Source: Acholeplasmataceae bacterium
GTDB lineage: Bacteria; Bacillota_I; Bacilli_A; Acholeplasmatales; Acholeplasmataceae
Assembly: GCA_028690555.1 (NCBI GenBank)
Contig: JAQVBA010000009.1
Span: 1-28,124, forward strand
Length of the DNA stretch: 28,124 bases
Direction: 5' to 3'
Every line of letters begins with the position of its first letter. Position 1 is the stretch's first letter. The notes under the pieces are model-generated. The model saw only the letters and a program-made list of their open reading frames with translations. It made no database searches and was not told where the DNA came from. Made by a program: the position numbers and the translations under genes. This document shows, piece by piece, positions 15,742 to 22,888 of this stretch.

Positions 15742-16755
15742 TTACTTTTTATAGAGCTTTCCTAAGTTGCTCGCTATATATTCCACAAGTGGGATAACCT
15801 TACTATAATCCATACGTGTCGGCCCCAAAACCGCAATGGTTCCATGTTCCTGTTCACTCACACGGTAAGGTACGGAAATGACCGTACAGTTTTCCATGGG
15901 GATAAGTTTTAAATCACTACCAAAACGAATCGATAATCCTTCTTTTTCACCAATAAGTTTCACGAGTTCTCTTCGATCGAGCATTTCTACAAAGTTTTTG
16001 ATGTGTCGGACATTGTGAAACTCTGGCTGATCAAAAACGTTGGTTACACCTGATAAATAAAAGTTTTCTTCAGCAAACTTTTGAAATGCATTTACAAAGG
16101 ATTGAATCAATTGATTTTGATAATCCATAAATGATTTGATTTCGTTTTTAGCAAATGAAGCTTTTAATATTTCACTCGCTTCTTCAATCAATCTGCCACG
16201 CAACAAATCATCTAACGTTTTAATGACTTCTTTTAAATCATGAATTTTCATACCTTCAGGAATCGTAATATTTTGATGTTGTACATGCCCTTGATTAGTG
16301 ACAATCAAAATTACAGCATCTGTTTCTGAAATCGGAATGAAATCAATTTTTTGAATCGTTGATTGGCTTGCTGATGGTCCAATCGCTAAAGTTGTATAAT
16401 TTGTTAGATTAGATAACAATGCAATCGCTTCTTGAATCGCTTGTTCTTTAGCGATGCTGTGCTTGATAAACACTTCATCAATGAGTGGAAACGAATCCAT
16501 CACATCTTCATCTCTTGTGACCAAATGTTCAACATAGTAGCGATACCCTTTTTCTGATGGAACTCTACCACTAGATGTATGTGTTTTTTCTAAATATCCT
16601 AATTCTTCGAGTTGGGCCATATCATATCTTAGCGTTGCAGACGAAAACTGAAGATATGGCATTTGAGTGAGTGCTTTTGAACCGACAGGTTGTGCATCAC
16701 GCACATAGGCTTCGATAATCGCTTTTAAGATTAGTTTTTGACGACTGGTTAACAT
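15742..16755 (-). CDS. hrcA: Heat-inducible transcription repressor HrcA
   Basis: 337 residues from ATG 16755, supported by AAGGGGTG upstream; the longer frame would cover the CIRCE operator. N-terminal winged helix MLTSRQKLILKAIIEAYVRDAQPVGSKAL...SSATLRYDMAQLEELGYLEKTHTSSGRVPSEKGYRYYV is the HrcA signature, followed by the GAF-like and dimerisation regions and a C-terminal GTIAVLGPTRMDYSKVIPLVEY. It binds CIRCE and represses the operon; GroEL normally keeps HrcA active. Autoregulated through the site just upstream. Confidence 0.96.
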   Translation of the reverse strand: MLTSRQKLILKAIIEAYVRDAQPVGSKALTQMPYLQFSSATLRYDMAQLEELGYLEKTHTSSGRVPSEKGYRYYVEHLVTRDEDVMDSFPLIDEVFIKHSIAKEQAIQEAIALLSNLTNYTTLAIGPSASQSTIQKIDFIPISETDAVILIVTNQGHVQHQNITIPEGMKIHDLKEVIKTLDDLLRGRLIEEASEILKASFAKNEIKSFMDYQNQLIQSFVNAFQKFAEENFYLSGVTNVFDQPEFHNVRHIKNFVEMLDRRELVKLIGEKEGLSIRFGSDLKLIPMENCTVISVPYRVSEQEHGTIAVLGPTRMDYSKVIPLVEYIASNLGKLYKK

Positions 16756-16768
16756 CACTTCACCCCTT

Positions 16769-16795
16769 TTAGCACTCATTCTAGTTTTGTGCCAA
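16769..16795. promoter_or_regulatory. CIRCE operator (HrcA-binding site)
   Basis: TTAGCACTC, 9 bases, then TTGTGCCAA on the plus strand. The left half is a perfect match to the consensus TTAGCACTC-N9-GAGTGCTAA; the right half keeps 6 of 9. It lies between the -10 and the hrcA ribosome binding site, the expected place. Confidence 0.9.
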
Positions 16796-16799
16796 CTCT

Positions 16800-16828
16800 A
16801 TTGTATGATATTTTATTGGCACTGTCAA
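16800..16828 (-). promoter_or_regulatory. Sigma-A promoter of the hrcA operon
   Basis: Minus strand: TTGACA (16823-16828), 17-base spacer, TACAAT (16800-16805), directly upstream of CIRCE. A near-consensus promoter, consistent with repression rather than activation. Confidence 0.85.
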
Positions 16829-16852
16829 GAATAATGTGCTATTTTTTGAAAT

Positions 16853-16881
16853 GCGAAAAAAAAGACACAATTTGTGTCTTT
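16853..16881 (-). terminator. Terminator of the metallo-hydrolase gene
   Basis: AAAGACACA, a 3-base loop, then TGTGTCTTT (16861-16881), followed on the minus strand by a run of eight T. It overlaps the stop codon at 16880-16882. Confidence 0.8.
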
Positions 16882-17494
16882 ATCTTGTCTTTTGCTTTTT
16901 CCACTTGATGTAAAATGGATTATTTTTTTGTTCATAGCGAATGGTGGTACTCTCATCATGCCCAGGATACACTTTATAAGCACTTGGTAATTCACACAAC
17001 TTTAAAATGCTTTTACGAAGTTCTACAAGATTCCCGGAATATAAATCGTGTCTACCGACAGACTCTTTAAATAACGTATCGCCCGTATAGAGCTGATCAT
17101 TATATAGAAAGCAAACCGAACCTTTTGTATGCCCAGGCGTGTGGATGACCGTAATCAATTGATCCGCCAAAGCAATTTGATCTCCATCACTAATTGAGAC
17201 TAAATCCAAATCTTTTCTTTTAAAAGGATGCTTATTCGGTGCATACCCATTATATTGATCTTCAAATAATAGATGTTGATCTGCTTGATGGATATAAACT
17301 TTTGTTTGAAACTCGCCAATCAAATGAATGTGATCAGAGTGTGCATGGGTAATTAAAATACCAGAAAGCGTTCTGTGATCTAACGCTCTTTGAATATCTT
17401 CTAAATCGTGTGATGGATCGATTAACATGCATTGATCAAATCGACAAATCAAATAACTATGAGCAAATGTCTCATTTTCTTTAAATAAAATCAT
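16880..17494 (-). CDS. MBL-fold hydrolase, glyoxalase II-like
   Basis: 204 residues. All dinuclear zinc ligands are visible: THAHSDH (His50, His52, Asp54, His55), HTPGHTKGS (His122), YTGDTLF (Asp139) and YPGHDEST (His179). The family includes hydroxyacylglutathione hydrolases and related thioesterases; the length of about 204 matches the short bacterial forms whose thiol substrate is usually unknown. It lacks the C-terminal glutathione-binding domain of classical GloB. It has AAAGGA upstream, and the start lies 24 bases after the rpmG terminator. Confidence 0.88.
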   Translation of the reverse strand: MILFKENETFAHSYLICRFDQCMLIDPSHDLEDIQRALDHRTLSGILITHAHSDHIHLIGEFQTKVYIHQADQHLLFEDQYNGYAPNKHPFKRKDLDLVSISDGDQIALADQLITVIHTPGHTKGSVCFLYNDQLYTGDTLFKESVGRHDLYSGNLVELRKSILKLCELPSAYKVYPGHDESTTIRYEQKNNPFYIKWKKQKTR

Positions 17495-17512
17495 ATATTT
17501 TCCTTTATAGAA

Positions 17513-17533
17513 AAAAAACTATTCGAAGAATAG
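17513..17533 (-). terminator. Terminator of rpmG
   Basis: CTATTC, GAA loop, GAATAG (17519-17533 on plus), followed on the minus strand by about seven T. It lies immediately after the rpmG stop. It separates rpmG from the downstream hydrolase, which may depend on read-through. Confidence 0.75.
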
Positions 17534-17534
17534 C

Positions 17535-17684
17535 TTATTTCTTTTCTCTGTGGATTGTGTATTTTCTTTCGCGTGGGCAGTACTTCTTAGTTTCCAAACG
17601 TTCTGGATGCGCTTTTTTGTTTTTATTTGTATGGTAGTTTTCTTCGCCGCACTCTGTACAAACCAATTTAACTAGATCTCTCAT
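17535..17684 (-). CDS. rpmG: 50S ribosomal protein L33
   Basis: 49 residues, the normal L33 length, with start at 17684 after GGAGG (6-base spacing); a longer open frame is not needed. The sequence MRDLVKLVCTECGEENYHTNKNKKAHPERLETKKYCPRERKYTIHREKK has CTEC and a YCPR, so three of the four zinc cysteines are present. That is a common Firmicutes pattern, between the C+ and C- forms. A component of the large ribosomal subunit. Unlike many Firmicutes loci, secE and nusG do not follow. Confidence 0.95.
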   Translation of the reverse strand: MRDLVKLVCTECGEENYHTNKNKKAHPERLETKKYCPRERKYTIHREKK

Positions 17685-17709
17685 GATATCCCTCCAAACA
17701 TACGCTAAC

Positions 17710-17738
17710 ATTATATCAAAAGGAATTACCTTTTTCAA
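17710..17738 (-). promoter_or_regulatory. Promoter of rpmG
   Basis: Minus strand: TTGAAA (17733-17738), 17-base spacer, TATAAT (17710-17715), about 25 bases before the ATG. Confidence 0.7.
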
Positions 17739-17757
17739 TCATTTTAAAATATATTTT

Positions 17758-17786
17758 TTGAAATAGCTCCGATCACCTCATAAAAG
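17758..17786 (+). promoter_or_regulatory. Possible promoter of ispG
   Basis: Plus strand: TTGAAA (17758-17763), 17 bases, TAAAAG (17781-17786). The -10 is weak. A better TATAAT at 17819-17824 has no -35 and lies too close to the ribosome binding site. Low confidence. Confidence 0.3.
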
Positions 17787-17840
17787 CATTTTAACTACCA
17801 ATTTATTGGATTTTATCATATAATCAAAGAGGTGATGAAA

Positions 17841-18884
17841 ATGCAAAGAGAAACATGCCGTCAAGTCTTTATTCGAGACTTACCATTGGGCGGAAATCAT
17901 AAAGTATATATTCAAAGCATGACAAATACCTACACAAAAGATGTCGAGGCCACCGTCAAGCAAATCTTACAACTCGAAGAAGCAGGGTGCGAAATAATTC
18001 GTGTCGCTGTTTTAGATATGGTCGATGCGAAAGCATTAGGAGAAATTAAAAAAAGAATTCACATCCCATTGGTTGCGGATATTCATTTTGATTATCGACT
18101 CGCCTTAGAATCGATTCATCAAGGTGTCGATAAAATTAGATTAAACCCCGGTAATATCCCTAAAAGAGAACATGTCGAAATGGTTGTCAACGCATGTAAG
18201 GAAAAGAAAATACCGATTCGGATTGGTGTCAATAGTGGATCACTTCCAAATCGTATGGCTCCAACCCCTGAGAATATGGTAGAAACCGCAAGACAACACG
18301 TTGAAATCTTAGAATCCATGGGATTTTATGATATTCTTCTATCTTTAAAAGCTACCGATATGAACTTAATGATCGAAGCTTATAGATTAGCTGCTAAAAC
18401 TTTCCCATATCCACTGCATTTAGGCGTTACTGAAGCTGGTACAGCATTTAGTGGTGCAATCAAAAGTGCGATGGGTATCGGCATTCTACTTGCTGAAGGC
18501 ATTGGTTCAACCATTAGAGTCTCACTCACGGATAACCCTATTTTAGAAATCCAAGCAGCAAAAGAAATATTAAAAAATTTAGGATTAAAAGATAAAGTTC
18601 CTAATCTAATCTCTTGTCCAACATGTGGAAGAATTCAATATGATATGATCGATATCGCGAAAAGGATTGAAACTTATTTACTTAAAGTCAATAAAACCAT
18701 CAACGTTGCCATTATGGGATGCGCTGTAAACGGTCCTGGTGAAGCTAAACATGCCGATATTGGAATTGCAGGTGGTAAAGGTGAAGCGATTCTATTTAGA
18801 CATGGTGAAATCATCAAAAAAATTAAAGAATCTGAAGTCTACGATGTCTTGGTTGAAGAAATTGATAAATTTGAAGACAAATAA
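17841..18884 (+). CDS. ispG: 4-hydroxy-3-methylbut-2-enyl diphosphate synthase
   Basis: 347 residues from ATG 17841, which has GAGGTG 6 bases upstream (earlier GTG/ATG at 17832/17835 overlap that site). TIM barrel with IQSMTNTYTKDVEATVKQI, VADIHFDYRLAL and IRLNPGNI. The [4Fe-4S] ligands are Cys259 and Cys262 (SCPTCGR), Cys294 (MGCAVNGPGE) and Glu301. It converts MEcPP to HMBPP, the penultimate step of the MEP isoprenoid pathway. The enzyme needs flavodoxin or ferredoxin. It is the only plus-strand protein gene in the first 22.8 kb and ends at a bidirectional terminator. Confidence 0.96.
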   Translation: MQRETCRQVFIRDLPLGGNHKVYIQSMTNTYTKDVEATVKQILQLEEAGCEIIRVAVLDMVDAKALGEIKKRIHIPLVADIHFDYRLALESIHQGVDKIRLNPGNIPKREHVEMVVNACKEKKIPIRIGVNSGSLPNRMAPTPENMVETARQHVEILESMGFYDILLSLKATDMNLMIEAYRLAAKTFPYPLHLGVTEAGTAFSGAIKSAMGIGILLAEGIGSTIRVSLTDNPILEIQAAKEILKNLGLKDKVPNLISCPTCGRIQYDMIDIAKRIETYLLKVNKTINVAIMGCAVNGPGEAKHADIGIAGGKGEAILFRHGEIIKKIKESEVYDVLVEEIDKFEDK

Positions 18885-18885
18885 A

Positions 18886-18909
18886 GTGGGAAAATTTTCC
18901 CACTTTTTT
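18886..18909. terminator. Bidirectional terminator between ispG and the ABC-F gene
   Basis: A perfect palindrome GTGGGAAA/TTTCCCAC (18886-18903), followed by six T on the plus strand and T-rich sequence on the minus side. The convergent genes end on either side of it. Confidence 0.85.
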
Positions 18910-20449
18910 AATCGGCATATAATGTAATTTCGTAGTCACAAATATCCGCATAAAATTCTTTTTCATGGGAAACTAAAATGAGTGTCCCTTGATAATTAAT
19001 CAATGCTTCTTTCAACGCTTCTTTAGCCTGAACATCTAAATGATTGGTGGGTTCATCCAGAATTAGTACATTACCTTTTTCGTGGCGTAATAATGCTAAT
19101 CTCACCTTAGTTTGTTCTCCTCCAGATAATGTATTAATATCCCGATTTGCAATTTCAAAGCTAATGCCATGATTGCCTAATAAACTCATCACATCTTTTT
19201 TGGTAAAATGCTGATACCTGTGATGCACAATTTGAAATGGAGTTAGCCCATCTTCAAATTTTTCATCTTGAGCAAAATAAGCAATTTTTGCAGTATCAAT
19301 CCATGAATAAGTACCACTTAATTGTGGAATGATCCCCATGACTGTCTTAATGAATGTTGACTTCCCAATACCATTTTTACCCGTAATCGCTACTTTTTCT
19401 TGTTTCAAAATGGCAATCGTTAACGGTTCTAGCAGTGAATCTTGATAACCAATTTCAAGCTCGTTGGTTTTAAGAACATCTTTCCCCGTTTGACCCGCTA
19501 ATGGAAAATAGAAATGATACGTTTTCGTTGATTTAGGTTTACTAATTCGATCAATTTTTTCAAGCATCTTTCGTCTGGATTGTGCTCTTTTTGTTGTCGT
19601 TGCTCGAACAATATTTTTTTGGATAAATTCTTCCGTTTTTTGAATAAATTTTTGTTGACTCACAAATGCTTTTTCTTGTTGTTCAATCCGCAATTCACGT
19701 TCTTTCATATAAAATTGATAATCCCCTTTATATCTTGAAATGACACCATTTTCTAATGCTAAAACTGTGTTTGCTATTTGATCTAAAAATTCTTCATGAT
19801 GAGATACCACTAAAAATGCCTTTGGATAATTTTGTAAAAATTTAGCGAGCCATTCGATGTGTCTCACATCTAAAAAGTTTGTCGGTTCATCCAAAAGTAG
19901 TACATCTGCTTCTTCTAATAATAATTTTCCTAAAATGATTTTGGCACGCATACCACCCGATAAATGTTCAATTGGCATTTCTAAAATATCTAAAGTTAAA
20001 CCTAAACCATGTATGATATTTCCAATTTTAGATTTAATTTGGTAAAAATCCTTTTCAATCAGCTCTTCACCGATTTGCGCAGCCCATGTCAGTAATTTAT
20101 CATGATCTTTTTCATCTGCTGTTACAACTTTTTCGTATAACTTTTCCATGTCTCTTTCTTTATCGAAAAGCACTTGAAACGCATCATATAAATAGCTTTT
20201 AACAATCATATTGGGATCGAGTTTTGCATATTGATCCATATATCCAATCTTTTTTGTAGGCATCCATTTAATCGATCCTTGATCTGGAGATAATGATCGA
20301 TCTAAAAGTTTAAGTAATGTAGATTTTCCAGTGCCATTAGGTCCAACTAAAACCGCATGTTCACCTTCAAAAAGACGCATGGATGCGCCTTGGTATAAAT
20401 TCTCTCCACTATAACTAAAACTTAAATTCTCAACATCTAAAATACTCAT
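18908..20449 (-). CDS. ABC-F family ATPase
   Basis: 513 residues with two nucleotide-binding domains and no membrane segments. NBD1: Walker A GPNGTGKST, signature LSGGMRAK, Walker B VLLLDEPTNFLD. NBD2: GKNGIGKST, LSGGEQTK, VLILDEPTNHLD. The interdomain linker (about 240-310) is a charged helical segment with Arg/Lys-rich KNIVRATTTKRAQSRRKML, as in ABC-F proteins that act at the ribosomal E site. It may be a translation factor or an antibiotic-resistance protein; which cannot be told from sequence. It overlaps the preceding thioesterase gene by 4 bases (ATGA). Confidence 0.9.
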   Translation of the reverse strand: MSILDVENLSFSYSGENLYQGASMRLFEGEHAVLVGPNGTGKSTLLKLLDRSLSPDQGSIKWMPTKKIGYMDQYAKLDPNMIVKSYLYDAFQVLFDKERDMEKLYEKVVTADEKDHDKLLTWAAQIGEELIEKDFYQIKSKIGNIIHGLGLTLDILEMPIEHLSGGMRAKIILGKLLLEEADVLLLDEPTNFLDVRHIEWLAKFLQNYPKAFLVVSHHEEFLDQIANTVLALENGVISRYKGDYQFYMKERELRIEQQEKAFVSQQKFIQKTEEFIQKNIVRATTTKRAQSRRKMLEKIDRISKPKSTKTYHFYFPLAGQTGKDVLKTNELEIGYQDSLLEPLTIAILKQEKVAITGKNGIGKSTFIKTVMGIIPQLSGTYSWIDTAKIAYFAQDEKFEDGLTPFQIVHHRYQHFTKKDVMSLLGNHGISFEIANRDINTLSGGEQTKVRLALLRHEKGNVLILDEPTNHLDVQAKEALKEALINYQGTLILVSHEKEFYADICDYEITLYAD

Positions 20450-20952
20450 TTTGGTAAATCGATCCTTTCAAAATCAGTGGATGCTGAATCAGGTTGCCAA
20501 TCCTTTTCAAAATCCATGTTGCCCACGATTTTTTGGACACTTTGACGCATATATTTCGATTTTGAAGATGCTAAAATCACGTGATCTTCATCCATGATAT
20601 AGCCTTCACCATCAAATATTTTCCCGTTTGAATGTAACCATCCAACGACATATAGCGTTTGATTGAGTGGTACTGGCTTATGATATTTAACATTTAATTC
20701 AATCGTGACTGCCCATGCTTCTGGTTCATCAATTTGCAGTGCTCTACCAATGGCTTCGTCTAATAGAGCAGCAATAATTCCACCATGCATCCTCGTTGGA
20801 TAGCTTTGATGGATATCTTGACCTTGAAAAATGCCTAATACGCGTTTATTTTCTAATACATAATACTTTGTTTTTAAACCACTGTCATTGTCAACACCAC
20901 ATACAAAACACATCTTAGCTAAATATTGTTTGCGTAACACTTTATATTCCAT
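20446..20952 (-). CDS. Hotdog-fold thioesterase (PaaI/acyl-CoA thioesterase-like)
   Basis: 168 residues. CFVCGVDNDSGLKTKYYV, then the active-site helix MHGGIIAALLDEAIGRAL (HGG...D) and AVTIELNVKYHKPVP, the central beta strand of the hotdog fold. It resembles the PaaI/DUF4442-type single-hotdog thioesterases that hydrolyse acyl-CoA or related thioesters. The catalytic residue is probably the Asp in LLDEA. The physiological substrate is unknown. It overlaps the upstream small protein gene by 11 bases and the ABC-F gene by 4. Confidence 0.85.
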   Translation of the reverse strand: MEYKVLRKQYLAKMCFVCGVDNDSGLKTKYYVLENKRVLGIFQGQDIHQSYPTRMHGGIIAALLDEAIGRALQIDEPEAWAVTIELNVKYHKPVPLNQTLYVVGWLHSNGKIFDGEGYIMDEDHVILASSKSKYMRQSVQKIVGNMDFEKDWQPDSASTDFERIDLPK

Positions 20953-21412
20953 GTCTTATTTCCTCTAAATAATCTTTTAATTCAATCCATAGAATGAGTT
21001 GATAATCATAGATTTGATCATCTTTTTTTACAAATACCATTTCATTTTCATTAATATAGCGTTTGATTCGATGAATCGATGGATACACGATGATCCATTT
21101 TGAATTTTCACTTTTCAAAAACTCAGTTTGATCGACTAACATGGCTTTATTCGAACGAAAAACTTCCCACATCACGCGGCTATTAATGACTAATTCTTCC
21201 ATGGGTTTTAATACAAAATGTAAAATTTCTATGTGTTGATCTTGAATATGATAGATTGTTTTCCCACCATTGGTCTCTAGTTTCCCATATTCTGATAACA
21301 TTAAAAATATCTCGTTTTTAACTTGATTTAAATGTTTTTTTTCAATTAATGACAATATAAAAAAACCTAAAATTGCTAACCCTATAATCCCAATCGTCAC
21401 ATAGTAAATCAT
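20942..21412 (-). CDS. Small membrane-anchored protein of unknown function
   Basis: 156 residues. One N-terminal hydrophobic helix (residues 2-22, IYYVTIGIIGLAILGFFILSL), then a basic segment KKHLNQVK and a soluble, beta/alpha-looking domain of about 130 residues with no motif I recognise. It looks like a single-pass protein anchored at the N-terminus; whether the domain faces the cytoplasm is inferred from the positive residues following the helix. It overlaps both neighbours (4 bases with the Nudix gene, 11 with the thioesterase), so it is certainly a translated member of the operon. Confidence 0.7.
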   Translation of the reverse strand: MIYYVTIGIIGLAILGFFILSLIEKKHLNQVKNEIFLMLSEYGKLETNGGKTIYHIQDQHIEILHFVLKPMEELVINSRVMWEVFRSNKAMLVDQTEFLKSENSKWIIVYPSIHRIKRYINENEMVFVKKDDQIYDYQLILWIELKDYLEEIRHGI

Positions 21413-21891
21413 ATCAAATCTTCCTTTACAACACGAAGAAGAATATTTCCTTCAAATACGCAATTAAATCGGTAATTACTTTCTTCTTCAATGATAGTTT
21501 TCAAAAAATAAGGAATATTATGTGCGACACCCAAATTATCAAAATCGCACACCCAATCGATTTCTTTCCAATCTAAGATACCTTCATCCGTGGATTTAGG
21601 TGTTAAATAGTGATCATCTTCTGGTAAATAAACGATAAATAAATATAATCCATGACCCATGGCATCAAAAAGATTCCATGTCACTTCACCTTTAAATTTG
21701 ATTTGATCAATTGTAAAGACTAAACCTGTTTCTTCTTCTAGCTCCCTAAGTATGGATTCTTCTTTGGTCTCACCTGTTTTAATCTTTCCTCCAAGTCCAT
21801 TCCAACAACCTTTCCATGGCTGTTTCTCACGATTAATCAGTAAGACTTTAGAACCTTTTATGACAAATCCTAGCGTATATTTATACATCAT
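21409..21891 (-). CDS. Nudix hydrolase (MutT/8-oxo-dGTPase-like)
   Basis: 160 residues. The complete Nudix box GX5EX7REUXEEXGU is at 35-57 (Gly35, Glu41, Arg49-Glu50, Glu53-Glu54, Gly56). The start TLGFVIKGSKVLLINREKQPWKGCWNGLGGKI resembles the MTH1/YjhB group that hydrolyses oxidised purine nucleotides. The substrate is not determined. It overlaps the upstream membrane-protein gene by 11 bases and the next gene by 4; no separate ribosome binding site is obvious, so translational coupling is likely. Confidence 0.88.
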   Translation of the reverse strand: MMYKYTLGFVIKGSKVLLINREKQPWKGCWNGLGGKIKTGETKEESILRELEEETGLVFTIDQIKFKGEVTWNLFDAMGHGLYLFIVYLPEDDHYLTPKSTDEGILDWKEIDWVCDFDNLGVAHNIPYFLKTIIEEESNYRFNCVFEGNILLRVVKEDLI

Positions 21892-22489
21892 TTGAAACCG
21901 TCATCATTTGATTCTTTCGATGAAGTATTTGTTTAACATATGTCAAGAGTAAAGCTAAAAGAGCCATGGCTAATGCCATCATTAAAATGGTGATAGCTAA
22001 GCTTCCTTCACTTTGAATAGTTGGATCCATAAAAGGATACGGGTACCAGTTTGTAAATATCCCTTGGATGAAAAAAATCACGAAATAAATCATAGGGTAT
22101 ATGAGTAAAATCCAAAATTTCTTTACCTCAATTCCTTCCTTTAAAACAACAAAATAAAAGATGACATAAATGATTGGAACAAACGTATGTTGAAGTTCTA
22201 CTAAAAATGATCCACTAAACTGACTGAGCATCGTATGAAATACTACGCCCGTCACAATAATATTAAATAGCGTGATTGTACTGAATGTTTTAAAATATGG
22301 TTTACTTTCTTTCATTGTATAATACATAATCGCAACCAGCATGACTAAAAAATTGCTTTGCATCGTAAAATATCTGAAAATCCATATTTTCATATCAATG
22401 ATTGACCACATAACTGTCCAGCTTGATAATAAAAATGTCATTAACCATATGAGATTTGAAAGCGAACCACGTTCTTTTTCTAACATCAT
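21881..22489 (-). CDS. Pr6Pr-family multi-pass membrane protein
   Basis: About 202 residues from ATG 22489 (AAGG 8 bases upstream; an earlier GTG at 22498 is less likely). Six hydrophobic helices. FRYFTMQSNFLVMLVAIMYY and LFNIIVTGVVFHTML, with NWYPYPFMDP before the last helix, match the Pr6Pr family pattern. The function of the family is unknown. It is the first gene of the overlapping five-gene operon. The C-terminus is short and cytoplasmic. Confidence 0.75.
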   Translation of the reverse strand: MMLEKERGSLSNLIWLMTFLLSSWTVMWSIIDMKIWIFRYFTMQSNFLVMLVAIMYYTMKESKPYFKTFSTITLFNIIVTGVVFHTMLSQFSGSFLVELQHTFVPIIYVIFYFVVLKEGIEVKKFWILLIYPMIYFVIFFIQGIFTNWYPYPFMDPTIQSEGSLAITILMMALAMALLALLLTYVKQILHRKNQMMTVSNDV

Positions 22490-22511
22490 TTCAATCACCT
22501 TCCATTTATTT

Positions 22512-22520
22512 ATTATATCA
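22512..22520 (-). promoter_or_regulatory. Extended -10 promoter candidate for the five-gene operon
   Basis: TGATATAAT on the minus strand 22 bases before the Pr6Pr start; no good -35 at 17 bases. Confidence 0.4.
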
Positions 22521-22599
22521 TTTTATAACTTCATTTCTCCATCAATTTTGGCTTTACAATCTCAATTTTATGTTTCATCTTAAAATGTAAGTTTAGTAT

Positions 22600-22627
22600 T
22601 TGATTTTTTTGAAAGCTATGCTATAAT
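22600..22627 (+). promoter_or_regulatory. Promoter of tRNA-Lys
   Basis: TTGATT (22600-22605), 16-base spacer, TATAAT (22622-22627) with an extended -10 (TGC before it). It starts about 14 bases before the tRNA 5' end. Confidence 0.75.
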
Positions 22628-22647
22628 AGAAAACGCGACCATTAGAC

Positions 22648-22724
22648 GCCTCCTTAGCTCAGTTGGTTAGAGCAACTGACTCTTAATCAGTGGGTCCACG
22701 GTTCGAATCCGTGAGGGGGTACCA
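22648..22724 (+). tRNA. tRNA-Lys (anticodon CTT)
   Basis: 77 bases with encoded CCA. Acceptor GCCTCCT/AGGGGGT (two G-U pairs), D-arm GCTC/GAGC, anticodon stem ACTGA/TCAGT with loop CTCTTAA, giving anticodon CTT (reads AAG), T-arm CACGG/CCGTG with TTCGAAT. All arms fold. The CTT isoacceptor is the less common Lys tRNA in AT-rich genomes. It has its own promoter and terminator. Confidence 0.95.
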
Positions 22725-22734
22725 AATAAGCATT

Positions 22735-22758
22735 AAAGGGTGTTTATCATCCTTTTTT
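22735..22758 (+). terminator. Terminator after tRNA-Lys
   Basis: AAAGGGTG/CATCCTTT (22735-22742 with 22748-22755; one G-U pair) and TTTTTT. Confidence 0.75.
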
Positions 22759-22818
22759 ATTTTCTGAATTTTTGTGATGTGAAAATGTGTATTATTCTAT
22801 CATGAATTCATTTATTTT

Positions 22819-22827
22819 TGGTATAAT
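22819..22827 (+). promoter_or_regulatory. Extended -10 promoter of the RND-tetR operon
   Basis: TGGTATAAT on the plus strand; the -35 is poor. The predicted start falls at the edge of the palindromic operator a few bases downstream. Confidence 0.55.
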
Positions 22828-22834
22828 CACATTG

Positions 22835-22854
22835 CCGACCGAACGTTCGGTCGG
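22835..22854. promoter_or_regulatory. TetR-type operator (20-bp perfect palindrome)
   Basis: CCGACCGAAC followed by its exact inverted repeat GTTCGGTCGG. It is GC-rich in an AT-rich intergenic region and placed 7 bases after the -10, overlapping the likely transcription start. A TetR gene is the last gene of the same operon. Autorepression is therefore the simplest reading. Confidence 0.85.
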
Positions 22855-22888
22855 TAAAATCATTCAATTTGAATCACGAGGAGAACAT

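Noticed and set aside
17819..17824. TATAAT as the ispG -10
   Set aside because: No -35 at 16-18 bases and the start would fall inside the ribosome binding site region.
22341..22583. Plus-strand open frame opposite the Pr6Pr gene
   Set aside because: Antisense shadow of a gene whose membrane helices and operon overlaps are clear; no ribosome binding site or motif.
22648..22724. tRNA-Lys as an integration site for a mobile element
   Set aside because: No integrase, no direct repeat of the tRNA 3' end and no island-type genes follow; the RND-tetR unit has its own promoter and similar base composition.
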